Source: Anaerolineae bacterium
Lineage (GTDB): Bacteria > Chloroflexota > Anaerolineae > Promineifilales > Promineifilaceae
Assembly: GCA_023384415.1 (NCBI GenBank)
Contig: JAHDWJ010000011.1
Location: 122,440 to 186,439 of the forward strand
Direction: 5' to 3'
DNA: 64,000 bases
Below the pieces are notes generated by a model that had not been told where the DNA came from, made no database searches, and saw only the letters and a list, made by a program, of their open reading frames with translations. The translations under genes and the position numbers were made by a program. Shown piece by piece: positions 19,164 through 27,930 of this stretch; within the stretch, counting starts at the first letter, position 1; every line of letters begins with the position of its first letter.

Positions 19164-20870
19164 ATGGTAAAGAAGCGGATTTATGGAGCCGGGTTGTTCA
19201 TTTTGCTCTTTTGGGGATTAGCTCTGGGGAGCATGGTTGGAGACAGCCCTACGATGGATGAACAGAATCACCTGACGCGGGGTTATGCCCTGCTGCAAAC
19301 GGGTGATCCCCGGCTGAGCCTGGAGCATCCACCGCTGGTAAATTTGTTGAGTGCTTTGCCTCTTTTACTCTTGTCTGATTTGCACCTGGATACAAGCAGT
19401 CTGGCCTGGCAAGATGGGCAATGGTACGCGGTGGCGGAGGCGTTTCTGTGGCAAGATAACCAGGATGTCATCCGTATGATTTTCCTGGCCCGGCTGCCTA
19501 TTCTCTTTTTAACGCTGGGGCTGGGGTTGGTCGGGTATAGGTTAGCACGGCAGATGTGGGGGAAAAGCGCGGCCGCGTTCGCCTTCATTTTTCTCCTCTT
19601 TGATCCCAACATCCTGGCCCACGGCCGCTATAGCACTACTGACCTGGGTGGCACCTTCTTTTTGCTTCTGGCGGTGGCGTTGTTGTGGCGGATGTGGACA
19701 AGAACTCACTCCTCATCCCTTACCCCTCAGCCTTTATTCCTTGCCGCCATCGGCCTCGGCTGCGCTTTTGCCAGCAAGCTATCCTTACTAGGGTTTGTAC
19801 CGATTTTTTTCATCATGGCTGTTTTGCCGCTGTATGGGGAACCGTTTTCCTGGCGTGGGGCTGGGCGACGGGTCGGCCAGCTTACCCTGGCCGGGGTGTT
19901 ATCCCTCCTGGTGATATGGGCTGTATTTGCTTTTGAATGGGGCAGCTACCGGTTTCGTTCCCCTGATCTCCCCTGGTTAACCGCCTTGAATGAACACCGT
20001 GGCCCTCTGCCCACGTTTGCCGCCGGGGTGGAGCAGATGGTTTTGTTGGGGCAAGATTCTGGTCGCCCTACCTTTTTGCTTGGTGAAACCTCTCTCAACG
20101 GCTTTGCCTGGTATTTCCCGATTGCTTTTTTGGTGAAAACGCCGCTGGTGACGCTGGTGGGATGGCTGGCGGCCGCTTTTTTCTTGCTGCGTGATGGGTC
20201 AAGTCGCGGCCGCGCTCTCTTCTTGCTCATCCCCCCGCTCCTCTTTTTTCTGCTGATGACCCAAAGCTCCCTCAACATCGGCTATCGCCACCTGCTGCCA
20301 ATGCTGCCATTCGTCTACCTGCTTATTGCCGGACTGGGGCAAAATTTACGGTTTGCGATTTACGATTTACGATTGATGGTGGTGGGGAGACAGTGGCTGC
20401 CTGGTGGAGTCGCTGTGGGGTTGGTGCTTATCGCTTTGTGGCTCTATCCATCTTATCTGGGTTTCTTTAACCTGCTCAGTGGCGGGCCAGCCAATGGGCA
20501 CAATATTCTGGTAGATAGTAACCTGGATTGGGGGCAAGATTTGTACCGATTGCAAAAGTGGATGGGGCAAAATGGGATAGAGTCGGTGAAACTGGCCTGG
20601 TTTGGCACGGCCCGACCTGACTATTTTGGCCTGGCCTATGACCCCCTGCCGGGACTGCCTTATTATTTTCATCTATGGTGGGCAGTGCCGTTTGATCCAA
20701 TCAATCCGCCTGATGGGGTTTACGCCATCAGCGCCACCATGTTATGGGAGCTGCCATTGCAAAAAGATAAACATGTTTTTACCTGGTTCCGCCAGCAACA
20801 ACCTACGGCGCGGGTGGGGTCGTCCCTATTTATTTACCGAGTTGAAGCGGGGAAGGTGGTTGGCCCATGA
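19164..20870 (+). CDS. Glycosyltransferase family 39 (PMT/ArnT-type) membrane protein
   Basis: A 568-residue GT-C enzyme. The first extracytoplasmic loop carries the catalytic acidic motif SPTMDEQNHLTRGY (Asp32-Glu33) followed by LEHPPLVN, as in dolichyl-phosphate-mannose protein mannosyltransferases and ArnT. About 11 helices and a C-terminal loop domain with DSNLDWGQDL follow. It should transfer a sugar from a polyprenyl phosphate donor on the outer face. Two in-frame insertions look like intergenic repeats: a Ser/Thr-rich piece near residues 177-190 and NLRFAIYDLRL near 393-405. Its stop overlaps the next start (ATGA), so the two are coupled. Confidence 0.85.
   Translation: MVKKRIYGAGLFILLFWGLALGSMVGDSPTMDEQNHLTRGYALLQTGDPRLSLEHPPLVNLLSALPLLLLSDLHLDTSSLAWQDGQWYAVAEAFLWQDNQDVIRMIFLARLPILFLTLGLGLVGYRLARQMWGKSAAAFAFIFLLFDPNILAHGRYSTTDLGGTFFLLLAVALLWRMWTRTHSSSLTPQPLFLAAIGLGCAFASKLSLLGFVPIFFIMAVLPLYGEPFSWRGAGRRVGQLTLAGVLSLLVIWAVFAFEWGSYRFRSPDLPWLTALNEHRGPLPTFAAGVEQMVLLGQDSGRPTFLLGETSLNGFAWYFPIAFLVKTPLVTLVGWLAAAFFLLRDGSSRGRALFLLIPPLLFFLLMTQSSLNIGYRHLLPMLPFVYLLIAGLGQNLRFAIYDLRLMVVGRQWLPGGVAVGLVLIALWLYPSYLGFFNLLSGGPANGHNILVDSNLDWGQDLYRLQKWMGQNGIESVKLAWFGTARPDYFGLAYDPLPGLPYYFHLWWAVPFDPINPPDGVYAISATMLWELPLQKDKHVFTWFRQQQPTARVGSSLFIYRVEAGKVVGP
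20346..20377. repeat. Intergenic-type TTTACGATT repeat inserted in frame in the GT39 gene
   Basis: TTTACGGTTTGCGATTTACG and the following ATTTACGATTG read as NLRFAIYDLRL inside the GT39 protein. The same word family (ATTTACGATTGACGATTTTA) lies between genes near 30.49 kb. It falls between membrane segments, where extra residues are tolerated. Confidence 0.55.
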
Positions 20871-22747
20871 AACAAAAAAAGGGGGGTGGTTGGTACCGCC
20901 TGGCAGTGCTGCTCGTCATTTTTATCGCGGCCGCGTCCCGGTTTTGGCAGCTAGACACCCTTCCCCCAGGGCTGCACCCGGCTGAAGCGGTATTTGGGCT
21001 GCACGGATTATCTCTTATGGGTGAAGGTGGTATGATGCCTGAAGGCCCTCTCTCAGTCTGGCTTTTAGGGCGGGTGTTTGATCTGTATGCCCCAACCCCC
21101 TGGCATCTCCGCGCTCTGGGGGCTGGGGGGGGGGTGGTGTTGGTGCTGGGGGTTTATGCTGCGGCCGCGGCCCTGTTCAAACCTGCTGCCCGCCTTATTC
21201 CCCTGTTGGCTATGTTGGCTGTCATTACCTTATACCCTGCCCTCAACTTAAGTCGGTGGGGGAGTGGTCTGCTTTGGAGTGTGGCTTTGTTTACCCTGGC
21301 TATGGCCTTATTTTGGCATAGCCTCAATCTAGCCATTTTGCTTCCCCCCCGCCGCCGCTCCGTTATAGGTCGCCATTGGCTTTGGTTATCCCCAGAGCAT
21401 CCTTACACCCCTGGGGCCGCAATGGGGTTGGCTGGGGTATTGCTCGGCTTCAGTTGGGCTATCTGTCCGCTGGCTCTGCTGCCATCGCTCTTGTTTCCCC
21501 TTTTTCTGGGCGCATGGTACCTGGTGGATAAACTGGTTGTCTGGCAGCATCGTCGGTTGTGGCTGTTTTTGGGGCTGCCTCTGCTGTTTATGGGAGGGTT
21601 AACTTTCTGGTTGGCGAATGAAGGGTTGGGGGGGTGGTTGATTTTTCGCCCGGCGCAGGTGGGTCGCCTGCTGATCTGGCTTTTTGCATCAGGGAGTGAG
21701 ATGCTGGCGTATAACCTGCCGGGCCGCTCGTTTCTAGATTTGCTTCAGGCGGGGCTGCTGTTGGTGGGTTTAATCACATTGGCCCGACAGTGGTCTGACC
21801 GGCGCGGCCGCTTTCTCGCCCTGTGGTTTGGGGTATCCCTGCTGCCGGCTTTGTTTACCTCTGATTTTGTTGCCTGGCCCATGCTGCTGTTTGCGGCCGC
21901 GCCGCTTTCTCTCCTGATGGCTTTGGGGCTGGTCAGGTTGGGGCAGCAGTTACAAGCACGATGGCCCCGCGCTGAATTGATCCTCTGTGTTCCCCTACTA
22001 ATCTCCCTCTTTTTGACTGGGCGAGCGTATTTTATCACTTATGCGAATCATCCTGACCTGGCGGCCGCGTTTGCTGTAGATGAATGGTTGATGGCCCGAC
22101 ACGCGGCCGCTTATCCCCCTGAAACATGGCTCTACCTTACCCCACCCAAGCCTGAAGCCGAACCTACTATCCAATTTGCCTTGCGCCACACTGGACGGCT
22201 GCGGGCCTTTACTGGTGAAGCCGGCGTATGGCCCCTGGGCCGTTTGCAGGCTCCAGCTCTTTATCTGATTGGTAATGATCAACCAGAGGCCGTGACTTAC
22301 CTGACTCAGTTTTTCCCCACTGCTACCCTGAGCGATGAACCATTAGACAGTTACCAGACGGTTTATGTGCCCCCGTTTTTGCCCCGACTGCCCCAAAACC
22401 GCCCTACTGATTTGTCGCTAGGGGATGGCATTGGGCTGGTAGATTGGCAGGTGGTGGAGGAAGAAGGGGAGATGGTGGTGATATTGTATTGGCAAGCGGC
22501 CGCGACGCCACAGCAAGATTATACCTTCTCTATGCGTCGGTTAGATGAGCAGGATAATATACTGGTGCAGACAGATAACCCATTGATTGCTTACCCCACC
22601 GGGCGGTGGCAGGCAGGTGAGATTGTGCAAATCACGGCCCGGCTGCCACAACTTGCCCCCACTATCCCTAATCGGTTGGTTGTAGGCTTCTATCAGTCTG
22701 GCCTAAATCAGCCTCTGGCTGAGGTGATATTGGTACGTTGGCCGTAA
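20867..22747 (+). CDS. GT39-like membrane protein with altered acidic loop motif
   Basis: A 626-residue polytopic protein related to ArnT/PMT enzymes: a first helix, then ASRFWQLDTLPPGLHPAEAV, where active relatives usually read G-L-x-x-D-E. Only Glu40 of the acidic pair is present, so activity is uncertain. About 11 helices are followed by an extended C-terminal soluble domain (about 480-626) with a beta-sandwich character. It overlaps the preceding GT39 gene by 4 nt (ATGA), implying coupled synthesis and perhaps a two-protein complex. Downstream is a terminator-like hairpin. Confidence 0.8.
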   Translation: MKQKKGGGWYRLAVLLVIFIAAASRFWQLDTLPPGLHPAEAVFGLHGLSLMGEGGMMPEGPLSVWLLGRVFDLYAPTPWHLRALGAGGGVVLVLGVYAAAAALFKPAARLIPLLAMLAVITLYPALNLSRWGSGLLWSVALFTLAMALFWHSLNLAILLPPRRRSVIGRHWLWLSPEHPYTPGAAMGLAGVLLGFSWAICPLALLPSLLFPLFLGAWYLVDKLVVWQHRRLWLFLGLPLLFMGGLTFWLANEGLGGWLIFRPAQVGRLLIWLFASGSEMLAYNLPGRSFLDLLQAGLLLVGLITLARQWSDRRGRFLALWFGVSLLPALFTSDFVAWPMLLFAAAPLSLLMALGLVRLGQQLQARWPRAELILCVPLLISLFLTGRAYFITYANHPDLAAAFAVDEWLMARHAAAYPPETWLYLTPPKPEAEPTIQFALRHTGRLRAFTGEAGVWPLGRLQAPALYLIGNDQPEAVTYLTQFFPTATLSDEPLDSYQTVYVPPFLPRLPQNRPTDLSLGDGIGLVDWQVVEEEGEMVVILYWQAAATPQQDYTFSMRRLDEQDNILVQTDNPLIAYPTGRWQAGEIVQITARLPQLAPTIPNRLVVGFYQSGLNQPLAEVILVRWP

Positions 22748-22780
22748 GCATGAGTACAGAAGAGTGATCTCCCTAAAACA

Positions 22781-22812
22781 AAGACCCCACCAGGCTTTCC
22801 TGATGGGGTCTT
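22781..22812 (+). terminator. Hairpin after the GT39 pair
   Basis: AAGACCCCA (22781-22789) pairs perfectly with TGGGGTCTT (22804-22812), extended by CAGG/CCTG around the loop. Only a short T run follows, so it may be a Rho-independent terminator of modest strength. Confidence 0.6.
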
Positions 22813-22961
22813 GCTCAAGGAGGTGAGATGCTACCGCTGTGTGCGGTTTGTTCTTTACGCTGATTAGTGTAAAGAAATTGGGGGTGGGGTAATAGTGTCA
22901 TTTGTCATAGCTTTCTGATGACAAGCGGCGATTCTTTGGTAGGGTGTTAAAATTGGTGCGT

Positions 22962-25445
22962 ATGCCATCTTCTTCACAGGCTAACTTAGCGACTCGTTCC
23001 TGGATGGGTGCGGCCGCGTTCCTGGCCCTTCTCGTCATCCTCTTTTTTGCTAAAACCCTCATTCCCCCCACCGGGCAAGCTCTCGGTGGGTATGATTTGC
23101 GCGGCTATTACGCCCTCGTTCCTGAGACCATCCGCCACGCGTTGGCGGCCGGGCAGCTTCCTCTGTGGGACCCGTATCGGTATAATGGCATGCCGTTCCT
23201 GGCCGATCCCCAAACGATGCTGTTTTATCCCCCAGCCTGGCTCATGCTCCTGCTGCCGGTGAATGTGGGGTTAAGCTGGTTTATGGCTTTCCATGTGTGG
23301 CTGGCGGCATTAGGTATGTTTGTTTTCGTGCGTGGGATAGGGGGGCGACGAGCGGCCGCGCTTTTGGCTGGTCTGGCGTTTGCTTTTGGAGGGTATCTTA
23401 CTGGGCGGCTGTGGGCTGGGCATACCGCTGTTTATGCTGTTTCGGCCTGGACGCCCTGGATGCTGCTGGCTTTGCGTTGGGCGGTGCAGCAAGGAGATTG
23501 GCGTTCAGCGGTAATGGCCGGGCTGCCTTTTGGGCTGTCCATTCTGGCTGGTCATTACCCTTCTTTTCTCTATGTGGGGCTGATATGGGGAGCGTATGGA
23601 ATTTTTTTTTGGCACACAAATGGCCACAGTGACAAAAGAGATTTTTCACCGCCAAGATGGGAAGGGCATGAAGAACTACCAAAGAGTCAATCTGAACCTG
23701 ATACCCCGGCGATAACGGGTGGGAACTCAAGCTATTTTCACAAAATTGCTTCTTTTCTTCGTGGTCTTGGCGCTTTAGCAGTTCCATTTTTCTTGGGAAA
23801 GCGGTTCAGGGTACTGCGGCAGGGGGGAATGATGGCGTTGGTAGGATTAGGGCTGGCGGCCGCGTCCTGGCTGCCTTTTGTCCAATTTAGCCTGGCCACG
23901 GAGCGGGTCGCGGCCGCGGATTACAACTTTGCCACCGATTACTCCCTCCCCCCGGCCCACCTGATCACCCTGCTGGTGCCCGAATTTTTTGGCGAACCCA
24001 CCCGATTAGGCTATTGGAGTGTCCCCACCTTTGAAGAGTTGACCTATTACGCTGGGATAGTGGCCGTCTTGGGGCTGTTAGTCGCTTTGCGTCGCCCCTC
24101 TCGTTTCACCATTTTTGCTTTGCTCTTAATGGTGGTGGGGTTGTGGCTGGCATTGGGGCGGTACGGTATTTTATACCAACTGGCCTTTGATTGGCTGCCC
24201 CCATTTCGTCTGGTGCGGGCCCCGGCCCGGGCGGCCTTCCTCTGGTCATTTGCTGTGTCTGCCCTGATGGGGATAGCCTTGAGCCAGCGGCCGGATGGGG
24301 TGGAGAAAGAGCAGTTGTGGCGCTGGCTGCGGGGGGTGCTGGTGGTGGGCGGGGTGGTTGGTGCGGCCGCGATCAGTGCTGCCGGGGCCGCCTTCATGGC
24401 TGTTCACCCAACGGAAACAAGCGGCCGCCTCTGGCACCAAATCAATGGCTATGCTCTGGCCCTGGCCTTGTTTATCAGCGGGGGAATCCTCATTTGGCAT
24501 TACACCGCTGCACCCTCTATCACCCTTCACGTTTCACGTTTTACGCATCACATTTCACGCTATTGGCCGGCCATCGCCCTCATTCTCCTCTCCCTGGCCG
24601 ATTTATGGGGTTTTTCTCGCAAAATGGCCCGGCTGGAACTATTGGCTCCTCATCCCCTCTGGTCAGAAGCCCAGGCGATGATTGGCCCAACGACGCAGCG
24701 GGTACTGCCCTGGGGGCTGGCTGTTTTTGATCAGAATGGCAGCCTGACGGTTGGCCTTACCAGTATGTTTGGTTATGACGCCCTGGAACCAGCGGATCAT
24801 CTGGCCCTGGCAACCTCGGTAGCCGACCCCCGCTCCTCAGCTTATGATGTCCTGGCTGTTTCTTATGTGTTGTCGCCGACTCCGTTGGATCAATTTACGG
24901 GGGATCCCGCCCCCTTATCTTTGTTTGAGCAGCGGGGGGGGACATGGGTCTATACGCGGCCGCGTGCTCTACCTGTCGCCCGGTTGGTGTATGAAGTTGA
25001 GGTGATAGAGGAGAATGCGGCCGCGATCCACCAGGTTCATCAGCCTGATTTTCAGGCCGCCCAAACCGGTATTGTCGCGGCTGATCCCCCCTGTACGCTC
25101 CGCCCAGGCACCGGCACCGCCACCGTCGTTGAAACCCGCCCTGGCTATTGGCGCATTGAGACCCAAAGTGACAGCCCGGCTTTGCTCATCCTGGCCGAGA
25201 CAGCCTACCCAGGCTGGCAGGTGTGGGTAGATGGGGAGAAACAAAGCTGGCAGAAGGCATACACTACTTTGCGGGCTACCTGTGTGCCAGCGGGGGAGCA
25301 TACGGTGGAATGGCAGTTCCGCCCGGGTATCTTTTGGGTGGGGGTGATGGTTTCGCTGTTGGCTGGTGGGGTGGTTGCGGCCGCGTCATGGTCATGGTGG
25401 CCGCGGCCGCGCTGTTCTCTCTCCGAAGTCATGCCGCACTTCTGA
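22962..25445 (+). CDS. YfhO-family membrane protein
   Basis: A polytopic protein of about 827 residues of the YfhO type, related to GT-C enzymes and tied to glycosylation of surface polymers. Typical parts are LWDPYRYNGMPFLADPQTML and AFGGYLTGRLWAGH early, FRLVRAPARAAFLWSFAVS in the middle and a soluble C-terminal domain with LAETAYPGWQVWVDGE. ATG 22962 is used; GTG 22944 is also possible. Two repeat-derived stretches interrupt the family pattern, at about 23630-23805 (a hydrophilic loop) and 24522-24562 (reads TLHVSRFTHHISR). It contains ten GCGGCCGC copies. Confidence 0.85.
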   Translation: MPSSSQANLATRSWMGAAAFLALLVILFFAKTLIPPTGQALGGYDLRGYYALVPETIRHALAAGQLPLWDPYRYNGMPFLADPQTMLFYPPAWLMLLLPVNVGLSWFMAFHVWLAALGMFVFVRGIGGRRAAALLAGLAFAFGGYLTGRLWAGHTAVYAVSAWTPWMLLALRWAVQQGDWRSAVMAGLPFGLSILAGHYPSFLYVGLIWGAYGIFFWHTNGHSDKRDFSPPRWEGHEELPKSQSEPDTPAITGGNSSYFHKIASFLRGLGALAVPFFLGKRFRVLRQGGMMALVGLGLAAASWLPFVQFSLATERVAAADYNFATDYSLPPAHLITLLVPEFFGEPTRLGYWSVPTFEELTYYAGIVAVLGLLVALRRPSRFTIFALLLMVVGLWLALGRYGILYQLAFDWLPPFRLVRAPARAAFLWSFAVSALMGIALSQRPDGVEKEQLWRWLRGVLVVGGVVGAAAISAAGAAFMAVHPTETSGRLWHQINGYALALALFISGGILIWHYTAAPSITLHVSRFTHHISRYWPAIALILLSLADLWGFSRKMARLELLAPHPLWSEAQAMIGPTTQRVLPWGLAVFDQNGSLTVGLTSMFGYDALEPADHLALATSVADPRSSAYDVLAVSYVLSPTPLDQFTGDPAPLSLFEQRGGTWVYTRPRALPVARLVYEVEVIEENAAAIHQVHQPDFQAAQTGIVAADPPCTLRPGTGTATVVETRPGYWRIETQSDSPALLILAETAYPGWQVWVDGEKQSWQKAYTTLRATCVPAGEHTVEWQFRPGIFWVGVMVSLLAGGVVAAASWSWWPRPRCSLSEVMPHF
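23630..23805. repeat. In-frame inverted repeat of the CGCCAAGA intergenic type inside the YfhO gene
   Basis: TTTTTCACCGCCAAGATGGG at about 23641 is mirrored by CTTCGTGGTCTTGGCGCTTT at about 23758, giving an inverted pair separated by about 75 bp. The frame is kept through the whole insert, adding some 55-60 residues with a hydrophilic composition unlike the flanking helices. Confidence 0.6.
24522..24562. repeat. In-frame TTTCACGTTTTACGC-type repeat inside the YfhO gene
   Basis: CACCCTTCACGTTTCACGTT and the following TTACGCATCACATTTCACGC encode a His/Ser/Arg-rich stretch. The same degenerate words are intergenic at about 9620-9690 and 51705-51760. Confidence 0.55.
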
Positions 25446-25496
25446 CGTAAGTTAGCCAATGGGTTTAATGGGCATTGGTATAATGCGGGTTTGCAA

Positions 25497-25640
25497 GAGG
25501 TCGCCCGGCGGTGAGGTCGCCCGGCGATGAGGTCGCCCGGCGGTGAGGTCGCCCGGCGGTGAGGTCGCCCGGCGGTGAGGTCGCCCGGCGATGAGGTCGC
25601 CCGGCGGTGAGGTCGCCCGGCGGTGAGGTCGCCCGGCGGT
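25497..25640. repeat. Nine-copy 16-bp tandem repeat (GAGGTCGCCCGGCGRT)
   Basis: Nine head-to-tail copies of GAGGTCGCCCGGCGGT start at 25497, 25513, 25529, 25545, 25561, 25577, 25593, 25609 and 25625. Copies 2 and 7 end in GCGAT instead of GCGGT. The array runs into GAAACCGCCGGGCTAAAAAT, which pairs with the GCCCGGCGGT of the last unit to form a hairpin, a palindrome type that seems to have seeded the array. There are no spacers, so it is not a CRISPR. Confidence 0.9.
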
Positions 25641-25831
25641 GAAACCGCCGGGCTAAAAATACGAAGCCCTACCGGGCTGCGGCCGCAGGCCATCGGCCTT
25701 TGCCTTTTTAGCCCGGACGTTCACGTCCGGGCGGGTCACGTCCGGGCAGGTTTTCATCCTTCATCCTTCATCCTTCATCCCTCATCCCTCATCCGTCATC
25801 CCTCATCCCTCATAATTTCAAAGGAGTTCCC
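25641..25831. repeat. Palindromic GCCCGGACGTTCACGTCCGGGC block and CATCCTT/CATCCCT heptamers before the Rieske gene
   Basis: After the tandem array come a GC hairpin (AGCCCGGACG...CGTCCGGGCG), one of the two clearly intergenic GCGGCCGC copies (25679-25686) and a long run of CATCCTT/CATCCCT heptamers (about 25756-25815) ending at AAAGGAG, the ribosome binding site of the next gene. No ORF is credible. A possible TATAAT lies before the array at 25479-25484. Confidence 0.6.
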
Positions 25832-27451
25832 ATGACCCCCAGCAAAATTGCATCTTGGAGTGAATTAAATGATCGGCAGCCAGCTTATGCTTTGGTCGCC
25901 AATGTGGATTTAGTAATCGTTCGGTATGACGACCAGGTATCTGTGTTATATGGGCGATGTATTCACCGGGGAGCCCTCTTGTCAGATGGGCATATTGATG
26001 GACCCAACCTCATTTGTGGGGTTCATGGTTGGGATTACCGGTACGACACCGGTGTCAGTGAGTATAACAATGAGGAGAAGCTGCCCAAATTTACCGCCTG
26101 GGTGGATCAGGCAGCCGATGCTGTATATGTGGATGAGGCGGAAATTGTCGCCTGGCAAGAAAAGCATCCCCAGGCATATAACCGGAACGATTATTTGGGA
26201 CTGTATCAAGATTTGCATGGCACTCCAGATGAACCACATAACAAATATATCCGCCAGTTAGCTAAAGATGGGTTGTCGAAGTTTGGGCATCATGGCAAAG
26301 TGTCGGCGATGGGGGTGTCGCGTCGGGAGCTGCCTACCTGGGATGATATTCAGGTAGTCACGGCGCAACTGGCAAGGCGGCCGCGTCTCGACGATCACCC
26401 TGTGGGTACGGAACTCATCATTGGGCCAAACGCCCAAAAACCGCTGCGCCTGGAAATACCCTTGTTTGTCAGTGATATGAGCTTTGGGGCCTTAAGCGAA
26501 GAGGCAAAGGTGGCCCTGGCTTTGGGGGCGGAGATGGCCGGAACCGGCATCTGCTCCGGGGAAGGGGGAATGCTGCCCGAAGAGCAGACCGCCAACAGCC
26601 GCTACTTTTACGAACTGGCCTCGGCAAAATTTGGCTGGAGTCTGGACAAAGTAAAAAAGGTGCAGGCGTTCCATTTCAAAGGGGGGCAGGGAGCCAAAAC
26701 CGGCACAGGGGGGCATCTGCCAGGGGCGAAGGTGGTAGGTAAAATCGCCCAGGTGCGCGGCTTGCCTGAAGGAGAATCGGCTGTCAGTCCAGCGGCTTTT
26801 CCTGATTTGGTGACAGTGGCTGACTTTCAAGAGGTGGCGGCCCAGGTGCGGGAACTTTCTGGGGGGATCCCGGTGGGGTTTAAGTTGTCGGCGCAGCATG
26901 TTGAGGCGGATATTGATTTTGCTCTGGCGGTGGGAGCAGATTATATCATCCTGGATGGGCGGGGTGGGGCGACGGGGGCGGCCCCGGAACTGTTTAAGAA
27001 TAACATTTCGGTGCCGACGATGGCCGCTTTGGCCCGGGCGCGGCGACATTTGCACGGCTGCGGCCGCGAAGATGTCACCCTCATTATCACCGGCGGCCTA
27101 CGCACCGAGTCCGACTTCATCAAAGCGATGTGCCTGGGGGCTGATGGGGTTGCTGTTGCCAACTCCGCTTTGCAGGCCATTGGCTGTCTGGGGATGCGGG
27201 CCTGCCACACCAACAATTGCCCTGTCGGCATCGCCACCCAAAAACCCAACCTGCGTTCTCGCCTCATCGTCCAGGAATCTGCCAAACGGCTGGCTCGCTT
27301 CTTTGAGGCCACTACCCACTTGATGCAGGTCATGGCCCGTGCCTGCGGTCATGATCATCTCAATCAGTTCAACTTGAATGACATCACCACCTGGAAGCGG
27401 GATGTGGCTTATCTGACGGGGGTGCCGTATGCGGGGATAGTACCTTTATGA
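25832..27451 (+). CDS. Rieske ferredoxin domain fused to a glutamate synthase FMN domain
   Basis: A 539-residue fusion. Residues about 1-105 are a Rieske domain whose [2Fe-2S] ligands are Cys43-His45 (RCIHRGA) and Cys62-His65 (CGVHGW). Residues about 150-530 are the FMN/[3Fe-4S] barrel of glutamate synthase large subunits, with VSDMSFGALSEEAKVALALG, KGGQGAKTGTGGHLPGAKV, ILDGRGGATGAAP and the cluster motif CHTNNCPVGIATQ (Cys458, Cys463). The amidotransferase domain is absent, so it is an FMN-binding GltS-like oxidoreductase fed by its own Rieske centre. AAAGGAG precedes the ATG. The physiological substrate is not known. Confidence 0.92.
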   Translation: MTPSKIASWSELNDRQPAYALVANVDLVIVRYDDQVSVLYGRCIHRGALLSDGHIDGPNLICGVHGWDYRYDTGVSEYNNEEKLPKFTAWVDQAADAVYVDEAEIVAWQEKHPQAYNRNDYLGLYQDLHGTPDEPHNKYIRQLAKDGLSKFGHHGKVSAMGVSRRELPTWDDIQVVTAQLARRPRLDDHPVGTELIIGPNAQKPLRLEIPLFVSDMSFGALSEEAKVALALGAEMAGTGICSGEGGMLPEEQTANSRYFYELASAKFGWSLDKVKKVQAFHFKGGQGAKTGTGGHLPGAKVVGKIAQVRGLPEGESAVSPAAFPDLVTVADFQEVAAQVRELSGGIPVGFKLSAQHVEADIDFALAVGADYIILDGRGGATGAAPELFKNNISVPTMAALARARRHLHGCGREDVTLIITGGLRTESDFIKAMCLGADGVAVANSALQAIGCLGMRACHTNNCPVGIATQKPNLRSRLIVQESAKRLARFFEATTHLMQVMARACGHDHLNQFNLNDITTWKRDVAYLTGVPYAGIVPL

Positions 27452-27468
27452 GAGAGGAAGGCAAAATG

Positions 27469-27930
27469 TTATTTGGTCAGGTAGTTTCGCAGTTTTTCGG
27501 CGTGAACTGCTCTTTGGCTGGGGGGCATAAACTGACGGGGCGACCCATAAAAGCCATCGTTTTGATAACGGGGCGTTACATGGAGATGATAATGCCATAC
27601 ATCCTGGTTTCCGCCTGGCTCATTGTGCTGACGGGTTGATACACCGTCACAGGCATAAATGGCTTTCATCGCCAGGGCTACCCTTTGCGCTAACTGGTGA
27701 ATCGCGGCCGCATAATGAATAGGTAGATCGTAAATATTCTCAAAGTGCTCATTGGGCACAATGATCACATTGCCGTGGTTGTTGGGCCATTGGTGTGAGC
27801 CAATGAACACGGTAATCTGGGTATCATGGTAAATGATGTCATCCGGTACGGAGAGGAGATGTTCATTCTCTTGCCTCTGGATGAGCAGGCAAAATGGGCA
27901 GATATAGTTCGCTGGAGCATGGTTGTACAT
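27469..27930 (-). CDS. HIT-family nucleotide hydrolase/transferase
   Basis: A 153-residue histidine-triad protein, with the HIT motif WHYHLHV (H-x-H-x-H) near 117-122 and an N-terminal CPFC that may help bind zinc. HIT enzymes cleave nucleotide phosphoramidates or dinucleoside polyphosphates in the cytoplasm. Its ATG overlaps the stop of the upstream gene (TAATG at 27932-27928), so its translation was probably coupled to that gene, which now carries a premature stop. It converges on the Rieske-GltS gene with a gap of only 17 bp. Confidence 0.88.
   Translation of the reverse strand: MYNHAPANYICPFCLLIQRQENEHLLSVPDDIIYHDTQITVFIGSHQWPNNHGNVIIVPNEHFENIYDLPIHYAAAIHQLAQRVALAMKAIYACDGVSTRQHNEPGGNQDVWHYHLHVTPRYQNDGFYGSPRQFMPPSQRAVHAEKLRNYLTK

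Noticed and set aside
25497-25640. Tandem array considered as a CRISPR
   Set aside because: The units are 16 bp and contiguous with no spacers, and no cas genes are present.
25205-25693. Minus-strand ORF with repeated GDLTAGRPHRRATS peptide
   Set aside because: It is the translation of the 16-bp array plus antisense of the YfhO gene end; no start signal and no independent support.
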